Assembly: GCA_020161935.1 (NCBI GenBank) | Contig: JAIUNI010000012.1 | Location: forward strand, 62,001 to 126,000 | Direction: 5' to 3' | DNA: 64,000 nt | DNA from: Chloroflexota bacterium | Lineage (GTDB): Bacteria > Chloroflexota > Anaerolineae > Aggregatilineales > Phototrophicaceae | Shown here: piece after piece, positions 16,563 to 24,978 of the stretch | Layout of the letters: the number at the start of each line of letters is the position of its first letter | Position numbering within the stretch: position 1 is the first letter of the stretch | Program-made: the position numbers and the translations under genes | Notes under the pieces: model-generated | Seen by the model: only the letters and a program-made list of their open reading frames with translations | Told to the model about the DNA's origin: nothing | The model's database searches: none

Positions 16563-17864
16563 TTACGCGACATACTCGCCGATGTCCGAGTTATAGGGTT
16601 CGGCGTAGATCATTTCATGGAAGCGCACAAAGCCAGCGATGAGGTTGCTCAAGGTGCGGTTGGTCATGCGGCGGTCAATCGACGCGAGCAGGTCGTGCAG
16701 GTGCGTCTGTGAACGGTAGTAGAGTTCCGAGAGGTTGGCGATGTTGTTCTCAAGCAGGGTTAGGGCTTCGCCGACCGAGTTGGTATAGGCCAAGTTGTGC
16801 AGGCAGATGTTGAACTCCCCGTGCAGCAAGTCTTTTTGCAGGCGCGTTAGCATCGTATATTCGTCCGATGTGCTCATCAGCAGGTGGTCGATGGCAACGA
16901 TGTCGTCGGCATGTTCTTGATAATGCTTCTGCAAACCGATGGACACACTTTTACGTTCGGCAGGGGAGAGGGTGAGCAGCATCCCCACGTCATTCACTAA
17001 GCGGACGATGACGGCTGAAGTCGCCAGCGCATCCGCCAGCGTGCCATCTTGGATGACCGAATGCAGCTTGGGTTCGACGCGGATGATTTCGGTCAGCACA
17101 CCGGCAAAGTAGGCGAGTACAGGCACGACGGAAACGGTGTGTGTCCCGGAGCGCACTAACTCGGTCAGCGGCAAGCCGTGATCGACCTGAATGGTTTGGG
17201 TGACGCTCTGGTAGCGGTCGATGAAGCCCTGCGAGAGCAAATTACCGACTTGAAAGTGGCTCATGTACTCGGCGAGTTCGTAGCAGGATTCGATATTGGC
17301 AACCAAAATCGGCCACACGCCGTATTCGATTTCCTGTTGGGTGATGTCTGGCCGCTGCGAGAGGTAGGCATTGATACACGCCTGATGCTTGCGCGGGGTG
17401 ATGCTTTGAGCGAACGAGGAAATACCCTGTGTAAGACTTTCAATCGGGCGGAGCAGTTCTTCGGTGTTGCTATGCTCGCCCTTCAAGCGGCCACCCATGA
17501 CGTGATTGAAAACGTGCAGAATGTCACGCCGAGCCGAGGCGTTCTCGTCGATCACACAGAGGGCAGAAAGACCATTTGCTAGATTGTCGGAGATGATCTC
17601 GTACATGAAGTAGGCGTTGATGCGCCCGCAGTACTGGGCTACGGTTTGCTGATCTTCTGGCTCGATTCGATCACCAATCATCTGCGACGACAAGTTGATA
17701 AGCTGGTTGATGCCGATCATCTGAAGGAAGTCGTTGCGGTAGGGGTTGTCGTTCGAGATGCCCCACAGGTAGTAGTTGCGCTGTGGACTTTGGGGCATAT
17801 GCCGCATTAGGCTGCTGCGGACGTTTTCAATTGTGGCTTTGGTGATCTCATTCTGTAGGCTCAT
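16563..17864 (-). CDS. All-helical protein, terpene-synthase-like fold suspected (copy 1)
   Basis: 433 residues from the ATG at 17864, which has AGAGGAAG directly upstream. It is the paralog of the protein at 14795-16090. Motifs compared with class I terpene synthases: SDNLANG (92-98) at the DDxxD place; the segment LVRSGTHTVSVVPVLAYFAG (Arg about 238) at the place of the pyrophosphate-sensing Arg and helix G; and RLVNDVG (288-294) at the NSE place. The helix G to NSE distance is about 53 residues, near the 46 common in bacterial enzymes. The third metal ligand is not conserved, so it may be a non-catalytic or altered relative. The assignment is inference from pattern; what is seen directly is an all-alpha cytoplasmic protein duplicated together with a STAS-like partner. 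Confidence 0.7.
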   Translation of the reverse strand: MSLQNEITKATIENVRSSLMRHMPQSPQRNYYLWGISNDNPYRNDFLQMIGINQLINLSSQMIGDRIEPEDQQTVAQYCGRINAYFMYEIISDNLANGLSALCVIDENASARRDILHVFNHVMGGRLKGEHSNTEELLRPIESLTQGISSFAQSITPRKHQACINAYLSQRPDITQQEIEYGVWPILVANIESCYELAEYMSHFQVGNLLSQGFIDRYQSVTQTIQVDHGLPLTELVRSGTHTVSVVPVLAYFAGVLTEIIRVEPKLHSVIQDGTLADALATSAVIVRLVNDVGMLLTLSPAERKSVSIGLQKHYQEHADDIVAIDHLLMSTSDEYTMLTRLQKDLLHGEFNICLHNLAYTNSVGEALTLLENNIANLSELYYRSQTHLHDLLASIDRRMTNRTLSNLIAGFVRFHEMIYAEPYNSDIGEYVA

Positions 17865-18005
17865 TTTACTTCCTCTGTTTTCTCGCTTCACCTAGTTGTT
17901 AATAGATTGACTAATATGAAGCGTTTGCGTACTTACCTGTTTGCTGAATGCTGCGATAAACCCCAACGGCTCGGTTAGGGTTTAATATTGTCTTATGCTG
18001 ACTAT

Positions 18006-18422
18006 TTACGAAGCTGTCGGGACTGGCAGCTTGGATAATATTTCACGGAGCGACGCATCTTGATCCGCCAAGAAGCTCAGGCCATCCGTGTAGGTCGGGA
18101 ACATGCGGAAGCGTACCCGTGCGACCTGCGTGATAATGCCGCTGATGAAGCGGGTGGTGGAGTTTGTGCTGATGACAATCGTCCAACCCAACTTTGGCTG
18201 CCACAGGTGCTTGGAGGCGCTGCGGTTCAGTAAGTTCAGATTGGTCGGGAACCGTTCCAATCTGGTCGTGTCTGCCAACAGATGCACGAACGGCAGTTCA
18301 CCACTTTGAATAAACTGCGCGGTTTCTTCGCTGGCGGCTTCCGCTTCTTGCAAGGTGATGTCGCCAGAAAATACCGCTTTGACAACGCGACCCGGAACAT
18401 ACCATGAAATTTCATAACCCAT
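18006..18422 (-). CDS. SpoIIAA/STAS-like small protein (copy 1)
   Basis: 138 residues from the ATG at 18422, chosen because AGAGGAG lies just upstream; an in-frame start 24 bases earlier would place that site inside the gene. It aligns over its length with copy 2: SWYVPGRVVKAVFSGDITLQ, VHLLADTTRLERFPTNLNLL, LGWTIVIST, ARVRFRMF. The family is small, cytoplasmic and STAS-like. The gene is 141 bases upstream of helical protein copy 1, so gene order repeats as STAS-helical, STAS-helical. Confidence 0.75.
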   Translation of the reverse strand: MGYEISWYVPGRVVKAVFSGDITLQEAEAASEETAQFIQSGELPFVHLLADTTRLERFPTNLNLLNRSASKHLWQPKLGWTIVISTNSTTRFISGIITQVARVRFRMFPTYTDGLSFLADQDASLREILSKLPVPTAS

Positions 18423-18663
18423 TACGGTTTCTCCTCTTATCCCCAATGACCTGTTTTTGATTGCAATGCTTGATTGCTCTGGAACAGGCAGCCGCGCAGC
18501 GTGGACGACGGCGGATTTGTTATGCTTGCACGCTCATTTGACTTCTGTTATATGAATTCCATTGTAGAGTGCAAAGAACAAATATTGAGTTGAGATTCCT
18601 TAAGATCGTAAATCTCTCAATTGAGCGAGGGAAATGAAATCTTTATCTTAATTCTTTAGAGGC

Positions 18664-19059
18664 TTAAGACATGGGTGGATTTTGGCGTGTTTGATCGATT
18701 CGGGTGAGTGTTTCGAGGGCATCGGCGAGGCTTTTGACCTGACGGAGCTTCATGCCGCTGGCTTGGGTGGCGACGGATACCATAAAGCCTGAGAGGGGGT
18801 TGGGTTTTTCTTGTACGATTACCGTCCAACCCATATTGGGATGCTGCAAATAGGTGGTCGTTTGGCGGATTTTCATGAGGTTGGTGGGGACGCGCCGGAT
18901 ATTTTCGCCAATCGAAATCAGATGCACGGGCGCAATACCTTCGTTCAGGTGCTTGAGAATATCGTTATTGAAACGCTCTAATTCTTCAAGGGACACATCG
19001 CCTGAAACGCGAATCAGGATGACGCGCTTAGGGATATGCCATTCCATCGTATAGTCCAT
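18664..19059 (-). CDS. SpoIIAA/STAS-like small protein (copy 3, divergent)
   Basis: 131 residues from the ATG at 19059, with AGGAAG about 10 bases upstream. A longer in-frame extension to 19389 exists, but its residues do not match the paralogs and it is rejected. The protein keeps the family pattern: EWHIPKRVILIRVSGDVSLE, APVHLISIGENIRRVPTNLM, GWTVIVQEKPNPLSGF. It lacks the RFRMF motif, having MKLRQV instead. It lies first in the minus-strand block and has no helical partner directly behind it. Confidence 0.7.
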   Translation of the reverse strand: MDYTMEWHIPKRVILIRVSGDVSLEELERFNNDILKHLNEGIAPVHLISIGENIRRVPTNLMKIRQTTTYLQHPNMGWTVIVQEKPNPLSGFMVSVATQASGMKLRQVKSLADALETLTRIDQTRQNPPMS

Positions 19060-19447
19060 TGACCTTAACTTCCTAGTGCTGCCAAACCGTACAACTACAT
19101 ATAATGCTCTGGTTTCATGCCTAGTGTTATAGGAATCAGTAAGTTGGTCAAGACCCGACAGGCTAATTGTATTGTGCGTGATGTAGTTTGTACCGCGCAA
19201 TACAGATGACCCTAATCCGACCTCACCTGACCTGTTTACATGGTAACTGTGGATGCTTCCTCCAAGATGGTGGTTACCTTTAAGCGCGGATAAGCCACCT
19301 GTGCGTTTGATGTCATTGGAAGCGACTAAGCGGATTGGGTCGGCTGAAACCAATTTATTGAATATGACACCAATCCTTTTACCATTCAAGCGATCCTGAG
19401 TGTAAGATTATTCTTAATCCAGAAACCTTGAGGAAGGGATTTTATAG
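19060..19447. other. Intergenic region upstream of the STAS block
   Basis: 388 bases between the rimO stop and the first STAS-like gene. No gene is supported, although a frame stays open on the minus strand. The region probably carries the promoter of the STAS/helical block; no clear -35/-10 pair or operator was seen. Confidence 0.5.
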
Positions 19448-20890
19448 TTAATTGATATTGTCGAGTTTGATCATCCCTTCGCCATAGACCTGACCGGGTT
19501 TAATCACAATTGGCGCACGGGTATCGGCGGTGGCGATGAGGTCATAGGTGGTCGCACCCGTCACACGCACCGGCACAATTTCGCCAATGGGGAGTTCACC
19601 CTCGGCGATGACATAACCGTCGATTTCGGGCGCGTCGCGGTAGCTGCGACCGAGCGACAAAGTTTCACCCGTGTCGTTGCCGTCCTCGTCCTCGCTTACG
19701 CCATGACCTTCGACCAGCACATCAATGGTTTTGCCAACCAGCGCCTGATTCTTGGCGAGACTGATGCCCTGTTGAAGTTCCATCAGGCGTTCGTAGCGTT
19801 CCTGCTTGACCTCATCCGGTACCTGGTTAGGCAGGCGGGCGCTGGGGGTGCCGATTTCGTACGAGTATTTGAACGCGCCCACACGGTCGAATTGGAGGTC
19901 ACTGACGAAGTTCATCAGGCCGTCAAATTCCGCGTCGGTTTCGCCGGGGTAGCCGACGATAAAGGTTGTACGGACGCACAGATCCGGCATGGCGGTACGG
20001 AGCTGCCCGATGGTGTCGTAGACCCATTCGATTTTGGCAGGGCGCTTCATCCGCAGCAGTGTGTCGCGGTGTCCATGCTGGAGGGGGATGTCGAGGTAAG
20101 GAAGTACCTGCTTGTGTTTCGCCATTGTTTCCATCAGGCGCGGGGTGACGTAGCCGGGGTAGGCGTACATGACGCGAATCCACGGGATGCCGGGGGCAGC
20201 GTCAACAATTGCGTCGAGTAAGTGCGCCAAGCCATCTTTGAGGCCGAGGTCGTAGCCATAGTCGGTCGAGTCCTGCGCGATCAGGAGAATTTCCTTGATG
20301 CCCTGTTCTTGGAGATGTACGGCTTCGCGCACAATTGAATCCATCGGGCGGCTGACGGCGGTGCCTTTGATCTTGGGGATGGCACAGAAGGCGCAGGGGC
20401 GGCGGCAGCCATCGGCAATCTTAATATAGGCGCTTGAACCCTGCACACTGGTTCGCAGCACGCCGCGCTCATCCAAGCCGACAACTTTGGCATCGGTGGG
20501 GATGTGGTAGAGCGGTTCGGGGTGCTTGCGGTCACGCAGCCGCCCGACGAGATCGAAGATGTCCATCCAACGGCGCGTACCGATCACGCCATCCAACCCC
20601 GGCACTTCCTGTACGAGGTTGCTGCCGTAGCGCTGTGAGAGGCAGCCTGCCGCGATGACCATTTGACCAGCTCGTTTACCATCTACCAGCTCGCGCAGGG
20701 CATTGATGCTTTCCTGTTTGGCGGTGTCAATGAAGCCACAGGTGTTGACGATCAGCACTTCGGCGCGATTGGGATTCTCTACACCGCGCATCCCGTTTTG
20801 GGCTAACACCTGACCGATGCTTTCGCTGTCAACGGTGTTTTTGGAGCAGCCGAGGCTGAGGAGGTAGTAGTTATTCTTCCTGAGGGACAT
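19448..20890 (-). CDS. rimO: Ribosomal protein S12 methylthiotransferase RimO
   Basis: 480 residues from the ATG at 20890 (MSLRKNNYYLLSLGCSKN); a longer start at 20947 adds 19 residues not typical of the family. RimO adds a methylthio group to an aspartate of ribosomal protein S12, using two Fe-S clusters and SAM. The N-terminal UPF0004 domain has the cluster cysteines in LGCSKNTVDSE, VNTCGFID and AAGCLSQRY. The radical-SAM triad is CRRPCAFCAIP. The C-terminal TRAM domain ends in VIAEGELPIGEIVPVRVTGA. The LGCSKNxVDSE and AQDSTDYG forms separate it from the tRNA enzyme MiaB. Confidence 0.93.
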   Translation of the reverse strand: MSLRKNNYYLLSLGCSKNTVDSESIGQVLAQNGMRGVENPNRAEVLIVNTCGFIDTAKQESINALRELVDGKRAGQMVIAAGCLSQRYGSNLVQEVPGLDGVIGTRRWMDIFDLVGRLRDRKHPEPLYHIPTDAKVVGLDERGVLRTSVQGSSAYIKIADGCRRPCAFCAIPKIKGTAVSRPMDSIVREAVHLQEQGIKEILLIAQDSTDYGYDLGLKDGLAHLLDAIVDAAPGIPWIRVMYAYPGYVTPRLMETMAKHKQVLPYLDIPLQHGHRDTLLRMKRPAKIEWVYDTIGQLRTAMPDLCVRTTFIVGYPGETDAEFDGLMNFVSDLQFDRVGAFKYSYEIGTPSARLPNQVPDEVKQERYERLMELQQGISLAKNQALVGKTIDVLVEGHGVSEDEDGNDTGETLSLGRSYRDAPEIDGYVIAEGELPIGEIVPVRVTGATTYDLIATADTRAPIVIKPGQVYGEGMIKLDNIN

Positions 20891-20974
20891 GGCAGTTTCT
20901 TTACATTTAATCGTGTTGAGAGATGGATGATTATAGCTGATGCCCATCAGCGAAAATAGGGTGGTTGAATATCG

Positions 20975-21535
20975 CTATAGAATTTTGTAGTGGTGATCAT
21001 TGCGATACAGGACGATTACCGGCGTTCCGTCGACTGTGGTTTTCTCAACAAGGTCGTTGCGGATAGCTCGCCGCCGATGGCTAATGACCTTGCCTTCTGG
21101 CGTTCGAAACGCACACAGCGCACTGAACTCCCAACCATAGCTTGTTACACGAACAGGAAGAACTGGTACTTTCACACTGCCCAAGTTTTTCCGATATTCA
21201 TCCGATTCGATGATACGACCCTGTATGATTTTGCCCTGTGTACTTAATAACCGATTGCGGTACGGTACCCAGCAAGCAGCTGCGCCGAGGAGGATAAAGC
21301 CAAGCGCAATCAGGATTACCTCTAAGAAGATGCCCGATTGCATAACGCCAATACCTAGCGATAAAGCGGCTAGGAAGCCGGGGAGCAGAATGGCGCGCTC
21401 GTAACTTCCTGTTCCCGCGATATAAGGTTCTTTGCCAACGAGAAAGGGAATGTTTGCTAATTCAAAAATAAACAGCTCTTTGAGTGGTGCGACTTTCCCG
21501 ATGGTTGGAATGGCGATCTGATATTTGGATGACAT
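20975..21535 (-). CDS. Hypothetical membrane protein with two TM helices
   Basis: 186 residues, not assigned to a named family. Two adjacent membrane helices (about 46-64 and 69-90) follow a 45-residue N-terminus; the C-terminal 90 residues are soluble and strand-rich, with IIQGRIIESDEYRK and a closing VIVLYRND. This layout recalls DUF3592-like proteins, where the soluble part follows the helix pair, but the match is loose. It lies upstream of rimO on the same strand with an 84-base gap. Confidence 0.55.
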   Translation of the reverse strand: MSSKYQIAIPTIGKVAPLKELFIFELANIPFLVGKEPYIAGTGSYERAILLPGFLAALSLGIGVMQSGIFLEVILIALGFILLGAAACWVPYRNRLLSTQGKIIQGRIIESDEYRKNLGSVKVPVLPVRVTSYGWEFSALCAFRTPEGKVISHRRRAIRNDLVEKTTVDGTPVIVLYRNDHHYKIL

Positions 21536-21615
21536 ATGCTTGTTTGTGAGATGAAGTACTTCGATGATTATATCTGAACAACCATAAGCACAGCGTAACG
21601 GTTTCTAGCTTCTCA

Positions 21616-21649
21616 AACGATGGAGCGGTACTTGTATCGCTCCATCGTT
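21616..21649 (-). terminator. Hairpin terminator after the WD40-SH3 gene
   Basis: Twelve-base perfect arms, AACGATGGAGCG (21616-21627) and CGCTCCATCGTT (21638-21649), with a 10-base loop, 18 bases beyond the stop codon of the minus-strand WD40 gene. The T-run is short on that strand, so efficiency is uncertain. Confidence 0.65.
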
Positions 21650-21666
21650 CATTATTCTAGGCTGGT

Positions 21667-23430
21667 TTACTGCGAAACGGTTGGTAAGCCAGCACATTCG
21701 GCGGGGGTGCCAACCACGTCGCTGCGTACCCACGCGCCGTCGGTGAGGCGATACCATGTCATGCCGTCTGTGCCGACCGCTTGACCATCGGCTTGAACGG
21801 ACTGCCCACCAGAGAGCGAACCGGCGCGATCAAACTCCGTACCCGGCCCGCCGCGCAAATTGGCGTTACCCGGTGCGGTGATGGTGCAGGATGAGGCCGA
21901 GGCGCTGGTTTCTTCATTCGTGGCGGCTTCTGTCGTATCCGCAGCAGTTGATGATGTGTCGGCGGGTTGGGAAGCGGCACTGTCGGAAGTCGTACCCCAC
22001 AGCGCAACGCCGCCCGCCTCGCCACCGGACGCGAGCAGGGTTCCGTCAGGGCTGAAGGCAATGCTCGCCGCTTGACCGGTTAGCGTGGCTTTATTCTCGC
22101 CGGTTGAGGCATCCCACAACTCTACGGTGTCGCCATCTGTGGTGGCGATGACTTGCCCATCGGGGCTGAAGGCCAAGTCTGATACGCTGCCAGTTTGCCC
22201 ATCACTGAGGGCATGATTATCGCTGGCTAAGTCCCACACCCAGATGCCGGAGCCAGAACCGCCGTAAATGAGCGTAGAGCCGTCGGGGCTGAAGCTGAGG
22301 GCGGAGATGTCGGTAGCCCCGGTTTCGAGTGAGGTTTGCATGGTGTTGGTCGCCACGTCCCAGAGCTGTAGGGTGCCGCCGCCGCCGACCGCGAGTATGG
22401 TGCCATCGGGGCTGAAGGCTAAACCGCCAACCGGTATCGGATTGCTCTCGTCAGCGAGGACGGCCTGTTCACCGCTGGAGGCGATGTCCCACAACTGCAC
22501 ACCCCCTTCCGCCGAGCCGGATGCGACGAGGAATCCCTCATTCTGGAATGCCAAGCTGTCAACTGAGCCGGTATGCTTTTGCATAAAGCCGCTGCCCTCA
22601 CCGGTTGTCGCGTCCCAGAGGCGGACATCACCGCTGCCTGTGCCAACCGCCAGCAAGTAACCGCCCGCGCCGAACGTGATAGTGGTTACGCCGTCGGAAT
22701 GCCCGGATAAAACCATTTGGCTTTCGCCGTTCGCGACATTCCACAATTCCACGTTGCCATCGACTGTGCCTACAGCGAGCTGTTTACCGTCAGGGCTAAA
22801 GGCGACACTCGCAATCGCAGCGCTTTCATCGCCTAGTGTCGTGAGCTGGGATACGCCAGCCGCGTTCGAGGGGGCGATGACTTGCACATTATCGAGGGGG
22901 GATGCAACGATGGGCTGAGGGCCATCTCCGTAACGAATCGTCTCCATCATGGCTGTGACTGTTGGCGTGAGCGAGTCTAGTTGCCCTTCCTGCGAGAAGC
23001 CGATTATTTTGCCCAGCACACCGTCGCCAAAGTCAATCACCGTATGGAGTTGGCCCATCATATTGCTGCCTGACTGCACAGCGGGAAAACCGGCGATGAT
23101 TAATTCTTCCGGTTCGTTAAACTCAAGCGTTGAGCGCATCAGCTCATCTTCGCCGACACCTACGAGTAATAGTTCCATAGGGGTTACTGGTTGATAGCCA
23201 CTGTTATTGTTATCGTAAAAATTGATCTGCACAAAGCCGGTACTGCCATTGAAACCGGTTAGGTGCTCGTCCGAGTCGTTGAGAGTCCAGTCGGCAGGGT
23301 AGTTGATGCTGAACTTCCCATCGGGGGAGGTGTAGGTTTGCGTTAAATCTCCTTGAGCGATTATGACTGTTGGAATCATGAATAAGATGGCAAAACAAAG
23401 GATACCGAACACTCTTTTCAGATCGCGCAT
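21667..23430 (-). CDS. Secreted WD40-repeat protein with C-terminal SH3 domain
   Basis: 587 residues. A signal peptide (about 1-26, ending IIAQG) is followed by a PsbP/DUF1795-like alpha-beta region (about 30-170; SPDGKFSINYPADWTL), then about seven WD40 blades (about 195-495) with the repeated pattern AFSPDGxxLAxGxxDGxVxLWD. A Ser/Thr/Ala linker with a SAAxxxxC stretch leads to an SH3_3-like module (about 520-585; NLRGGPGTEFDRAG). WD40 propellers bind partners, so this is probably an extracellular scaffold. Similar PsbP-WD40-SH3 arrangements occur in secreted proteins of this phylum by general knowledge. A hairpin terminator follows. Confidence 0.85.
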   Translation of the reverse strand: MRDLKRVFGILCFAILFMIPTVIIAQGDLTQTYTSPDGKFSINYPADWTLNDSDEHLTGFNGSTGFVQINFYDNNNSGYQPVTPMELLLVGVGEDELMRSTLEFNEPEELIIAGFPAVQSGSNMMGQLHTVIDFGDGVLGKIIGFSQEGQLDSLTPTVTAMMETIRYGDGPQPIVASPLDNVQVIAPSNAAGVSQLTTLGDESAAIASVAFSPDGKQLAVGTVDGNVELWNVANGESQMVLSGHSDGVTTITFGAGGYLLAVGTGSGDVRLWDATTGEGSGFMQKHTGSVDSLAFQNEGFLVASGSAEGGVQLWDIASSGEQAVLADESNPIPVGGLAFSPDGTILAVGGGGTLQLWDVATNTMQTSLETGATDISALSFSPDGSTLIYGGSGSGIWVWDLASDNHALSDGQTGSVSDLAFSPDGQVIATTDGDTVELWDASTGENKATLTGQAASIAFSPDGTLLASGGEAGGVALWGTTSDSAASQPADTSSTAADTTEAATNEETSASASSCTITAPGNANLRGGPGTEFDRAGSLSGGQSVQADGQAVGTDGMTWYRLTDGAWVRSDVVGTPAECAGLPTVSQ

Positions 23431-23539
23431 GTTATTCCCTCAACATAAGTGGACAGAACGGCGTGATTATGCTGTGGGGCGTGGATTAGGTGCTGGGATG
23501 CTCGATGAAGGCGGCGGGGAATAATCACTTGAAACGAGC

Positions 23540-23562
23540 CGGCTGTGTTTGTTGCACAGCCG
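23540..23562 (-). terminator. Hairpin between deaminase and WD40 genes
   Basis: CGGCTGTG and CACAGCCG arms around a 7-base loop, 50 bases past the deaminase stop on the minus strand. There is no strong T-run, so it may instead be an mRNA stem. Confidence 0.5.
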
Positions 23563-23612
23563 ACTAGTCGATAAATTTATTATATGCAGATTTTTACGGA
23601 GGCCAACCGAGC

Positions 23613-24221
23613 CTAAACGGCGTTGTCAATGAGCTTGCTGCGACCGCCACCACCGGCGTTGTAGACGAGCGCCCCGCTGGCGGCGAAGGCACGGTAGACC
23701 ACCAAGGCTTCTTCCGTCAGCACGTCGTTGATAACCTCGATACCGCGTTTTTCTAACTCTTTGTCCCATTCAGGATGAATGGGTCCTTCATCGAAGCCGG
23801 TGATCTTTTCGAGTTCCGGCCCGCTGCCAGCAATCGCCAGCGACTTGATGCCTGACCAAATGGTCGCGCCGTAGCACATGACGCAGGGTCGCCAGTTGAC
23901 GACCAACTGGTAAGCGGGCATCCCCGGCATACCGAGGTCATAGGTACTCAAGATTTGTTGGGCTACGGAGAGGGTGGTGACTTCGGCATGGGCGGATGAG
24001 CAGTTCGAGGGGATGACGCGGTTCACGCCGATGACCACCAATTTGCCGGTGTCGCGCTCGAACACGCCCGCCGCGAAGGGGCCGCCGGTACCGTTTTCGA
24101 AGTTCAGCCGTGAGAAGCGGATCACATGGCGCATCCGTTCCTCAAGGTCGGGGATGTGACCCGGCAGGCGTTTGTTTTCCTCAATTGCCCAATCGGGCAG
24201 CGAAATCGTAAAGTCCATCAT
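23613..24221 (-). CDS. Zinc-dependent nucleoside/nucleobase deaminase
   Basis: 202 residues; AGAGGA lies just before the ATG pair at 24221/24218. The cytidine-deaminase-fold zinc site is present: HAEVTTL (His and catalytic Glu, about 78-84) and WRPCVMCYGA (two Cys, about 111-120). Overall form fits the guanine deaminase/tRNA-adenosine-deaminase-like branch rather than CDA proper, but it is longer than TadA and has no tRNA-binding features seen by eye. Substrate is therefore left open. It is in line with the DUF2461 gene upstream. Confidence 0.8.
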   Translation of the reverse strand: MMDFTISLPDWAIEENKRLPGHIPDLEERMRHVIRFSRLNFENGTGGPFAAGVFERDTGKLVVIGVNRVIPSNCSSAHAEVTTLSVAQQILSTYDLGMPGMPAYQLVVNWRPCVMCYGATIWSGIKSLAIAGSGPELEKITGFDEGPIHPEWDKELEKRGIEVINDVLTEEALVVYRAFAASGALVYNAGGGGRSKLIDNAV

Positions 24222-24291
24222 CTTGATCCTCTATTGTTGACTTGCAAACATGAGTATGATCGCTTAAAGAGTACCCTTCAACGGATATTTT

Positions 24292-24963
24292 TCACATCTT
24301 TTCGCCCAGTATATCGTGAAAATACCCCTCAAACGGCTTTAACGCCTTACAAACGGTGACGATGTGGGCGGCGAAATCGTCTTTCAGGACATCCTCATCG
24401 TCGACCCGGTGGAAAGCGATAAACTGCTTCTGTTTCAGCAGGTCAATGGCGGGATGGTCGCTGTCGTAGCCTTTTGGCGCGGTTTTGAGGGCTTCGCCTT
24501 CCAGCTTGCCGAAGTAACGTTTGAAGTCTTTGTGAGCGAGGATGGCGTTGAGTTTTTTGCCGTTGTCGGCTGCTATGGCTGCGCGGATGCGTTTAAGCTG
24601 CTCCGGTTCCGGCGCATAAACCCCACCGGCGATGAACGAGCCACCGGGTTCGACCTGCACATAGTAGCTGCGTCCACTGCCTTTGCGCCCACCCTTACCG
24701 ATGTGTGCTGAGAAGTGCGATTTGTAGGGCGTTTTGTCTTTGGTGAAGCGGATGTCGCGGTTGATGCGGAATAAACACTCTTTTACGGTTGTTTCCCCTA
24801 GATCCTCGACAGCGCCGAACTGCCGGATGATGTCGGCAACCAGCGACTCGAAGTTTGCCAGCGCTTGCTGATAACGCTGGCGGTTTTCATCAAACCACGG
24901 TTTGTTGTTGTTGAAGCGTAAATCCAAAAGGTAGTCGAGCGTGAATTGCAAATTCTCTGGCAT
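24292..24963 (-). CDS. DUF2461 family protein (TIGR02453 type)
   Basis: 223 residues, full length for the family. Typical motifs are LDYLLDLRFNNNKPWFDENR at the start, RINRDIRFTKDKTPYKSHF, GGRKGSGRSYYVQVEPGGSF and the late DEDVLKDDFAAHI. The function of this widespread family is unknown. The gene starts 15 bases after the RodZ-like gene ends, so the two are likely co-transcribed, though no known functional link follows from that. Confidence 0.9.
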   Translation of the reverse strand: MPENLQFTLDYLLDLRFNNNKPWFDENRQRYQQALANFESLVADIIRQFGAVEDLGETTVKECLFRINRDIRFTKDKTPYKSHFSAHIGKGGRKGSGRSYYVQVEPGGSFIAGGVYAPEPEQLKRIRAAIAADNGKKLNAILAHKDFKRYFGKLEGEALKTAPKGYDSDHPAIDLLKQKQFIAFHRVDDEDVLKDDFAAHIVTVCKALKPFEGYFHDILGEKM

Positions 24964-24978
24964 AGTTCCTCTCTGGAT

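Noticed and set aside
19060..19389. Long N-terminal extension of STAS-like copy 3
   Set aside because: Paralogs begin at the shorter start, which has its own AGGAAG site, and the extension lacks any resemblance to a domain.
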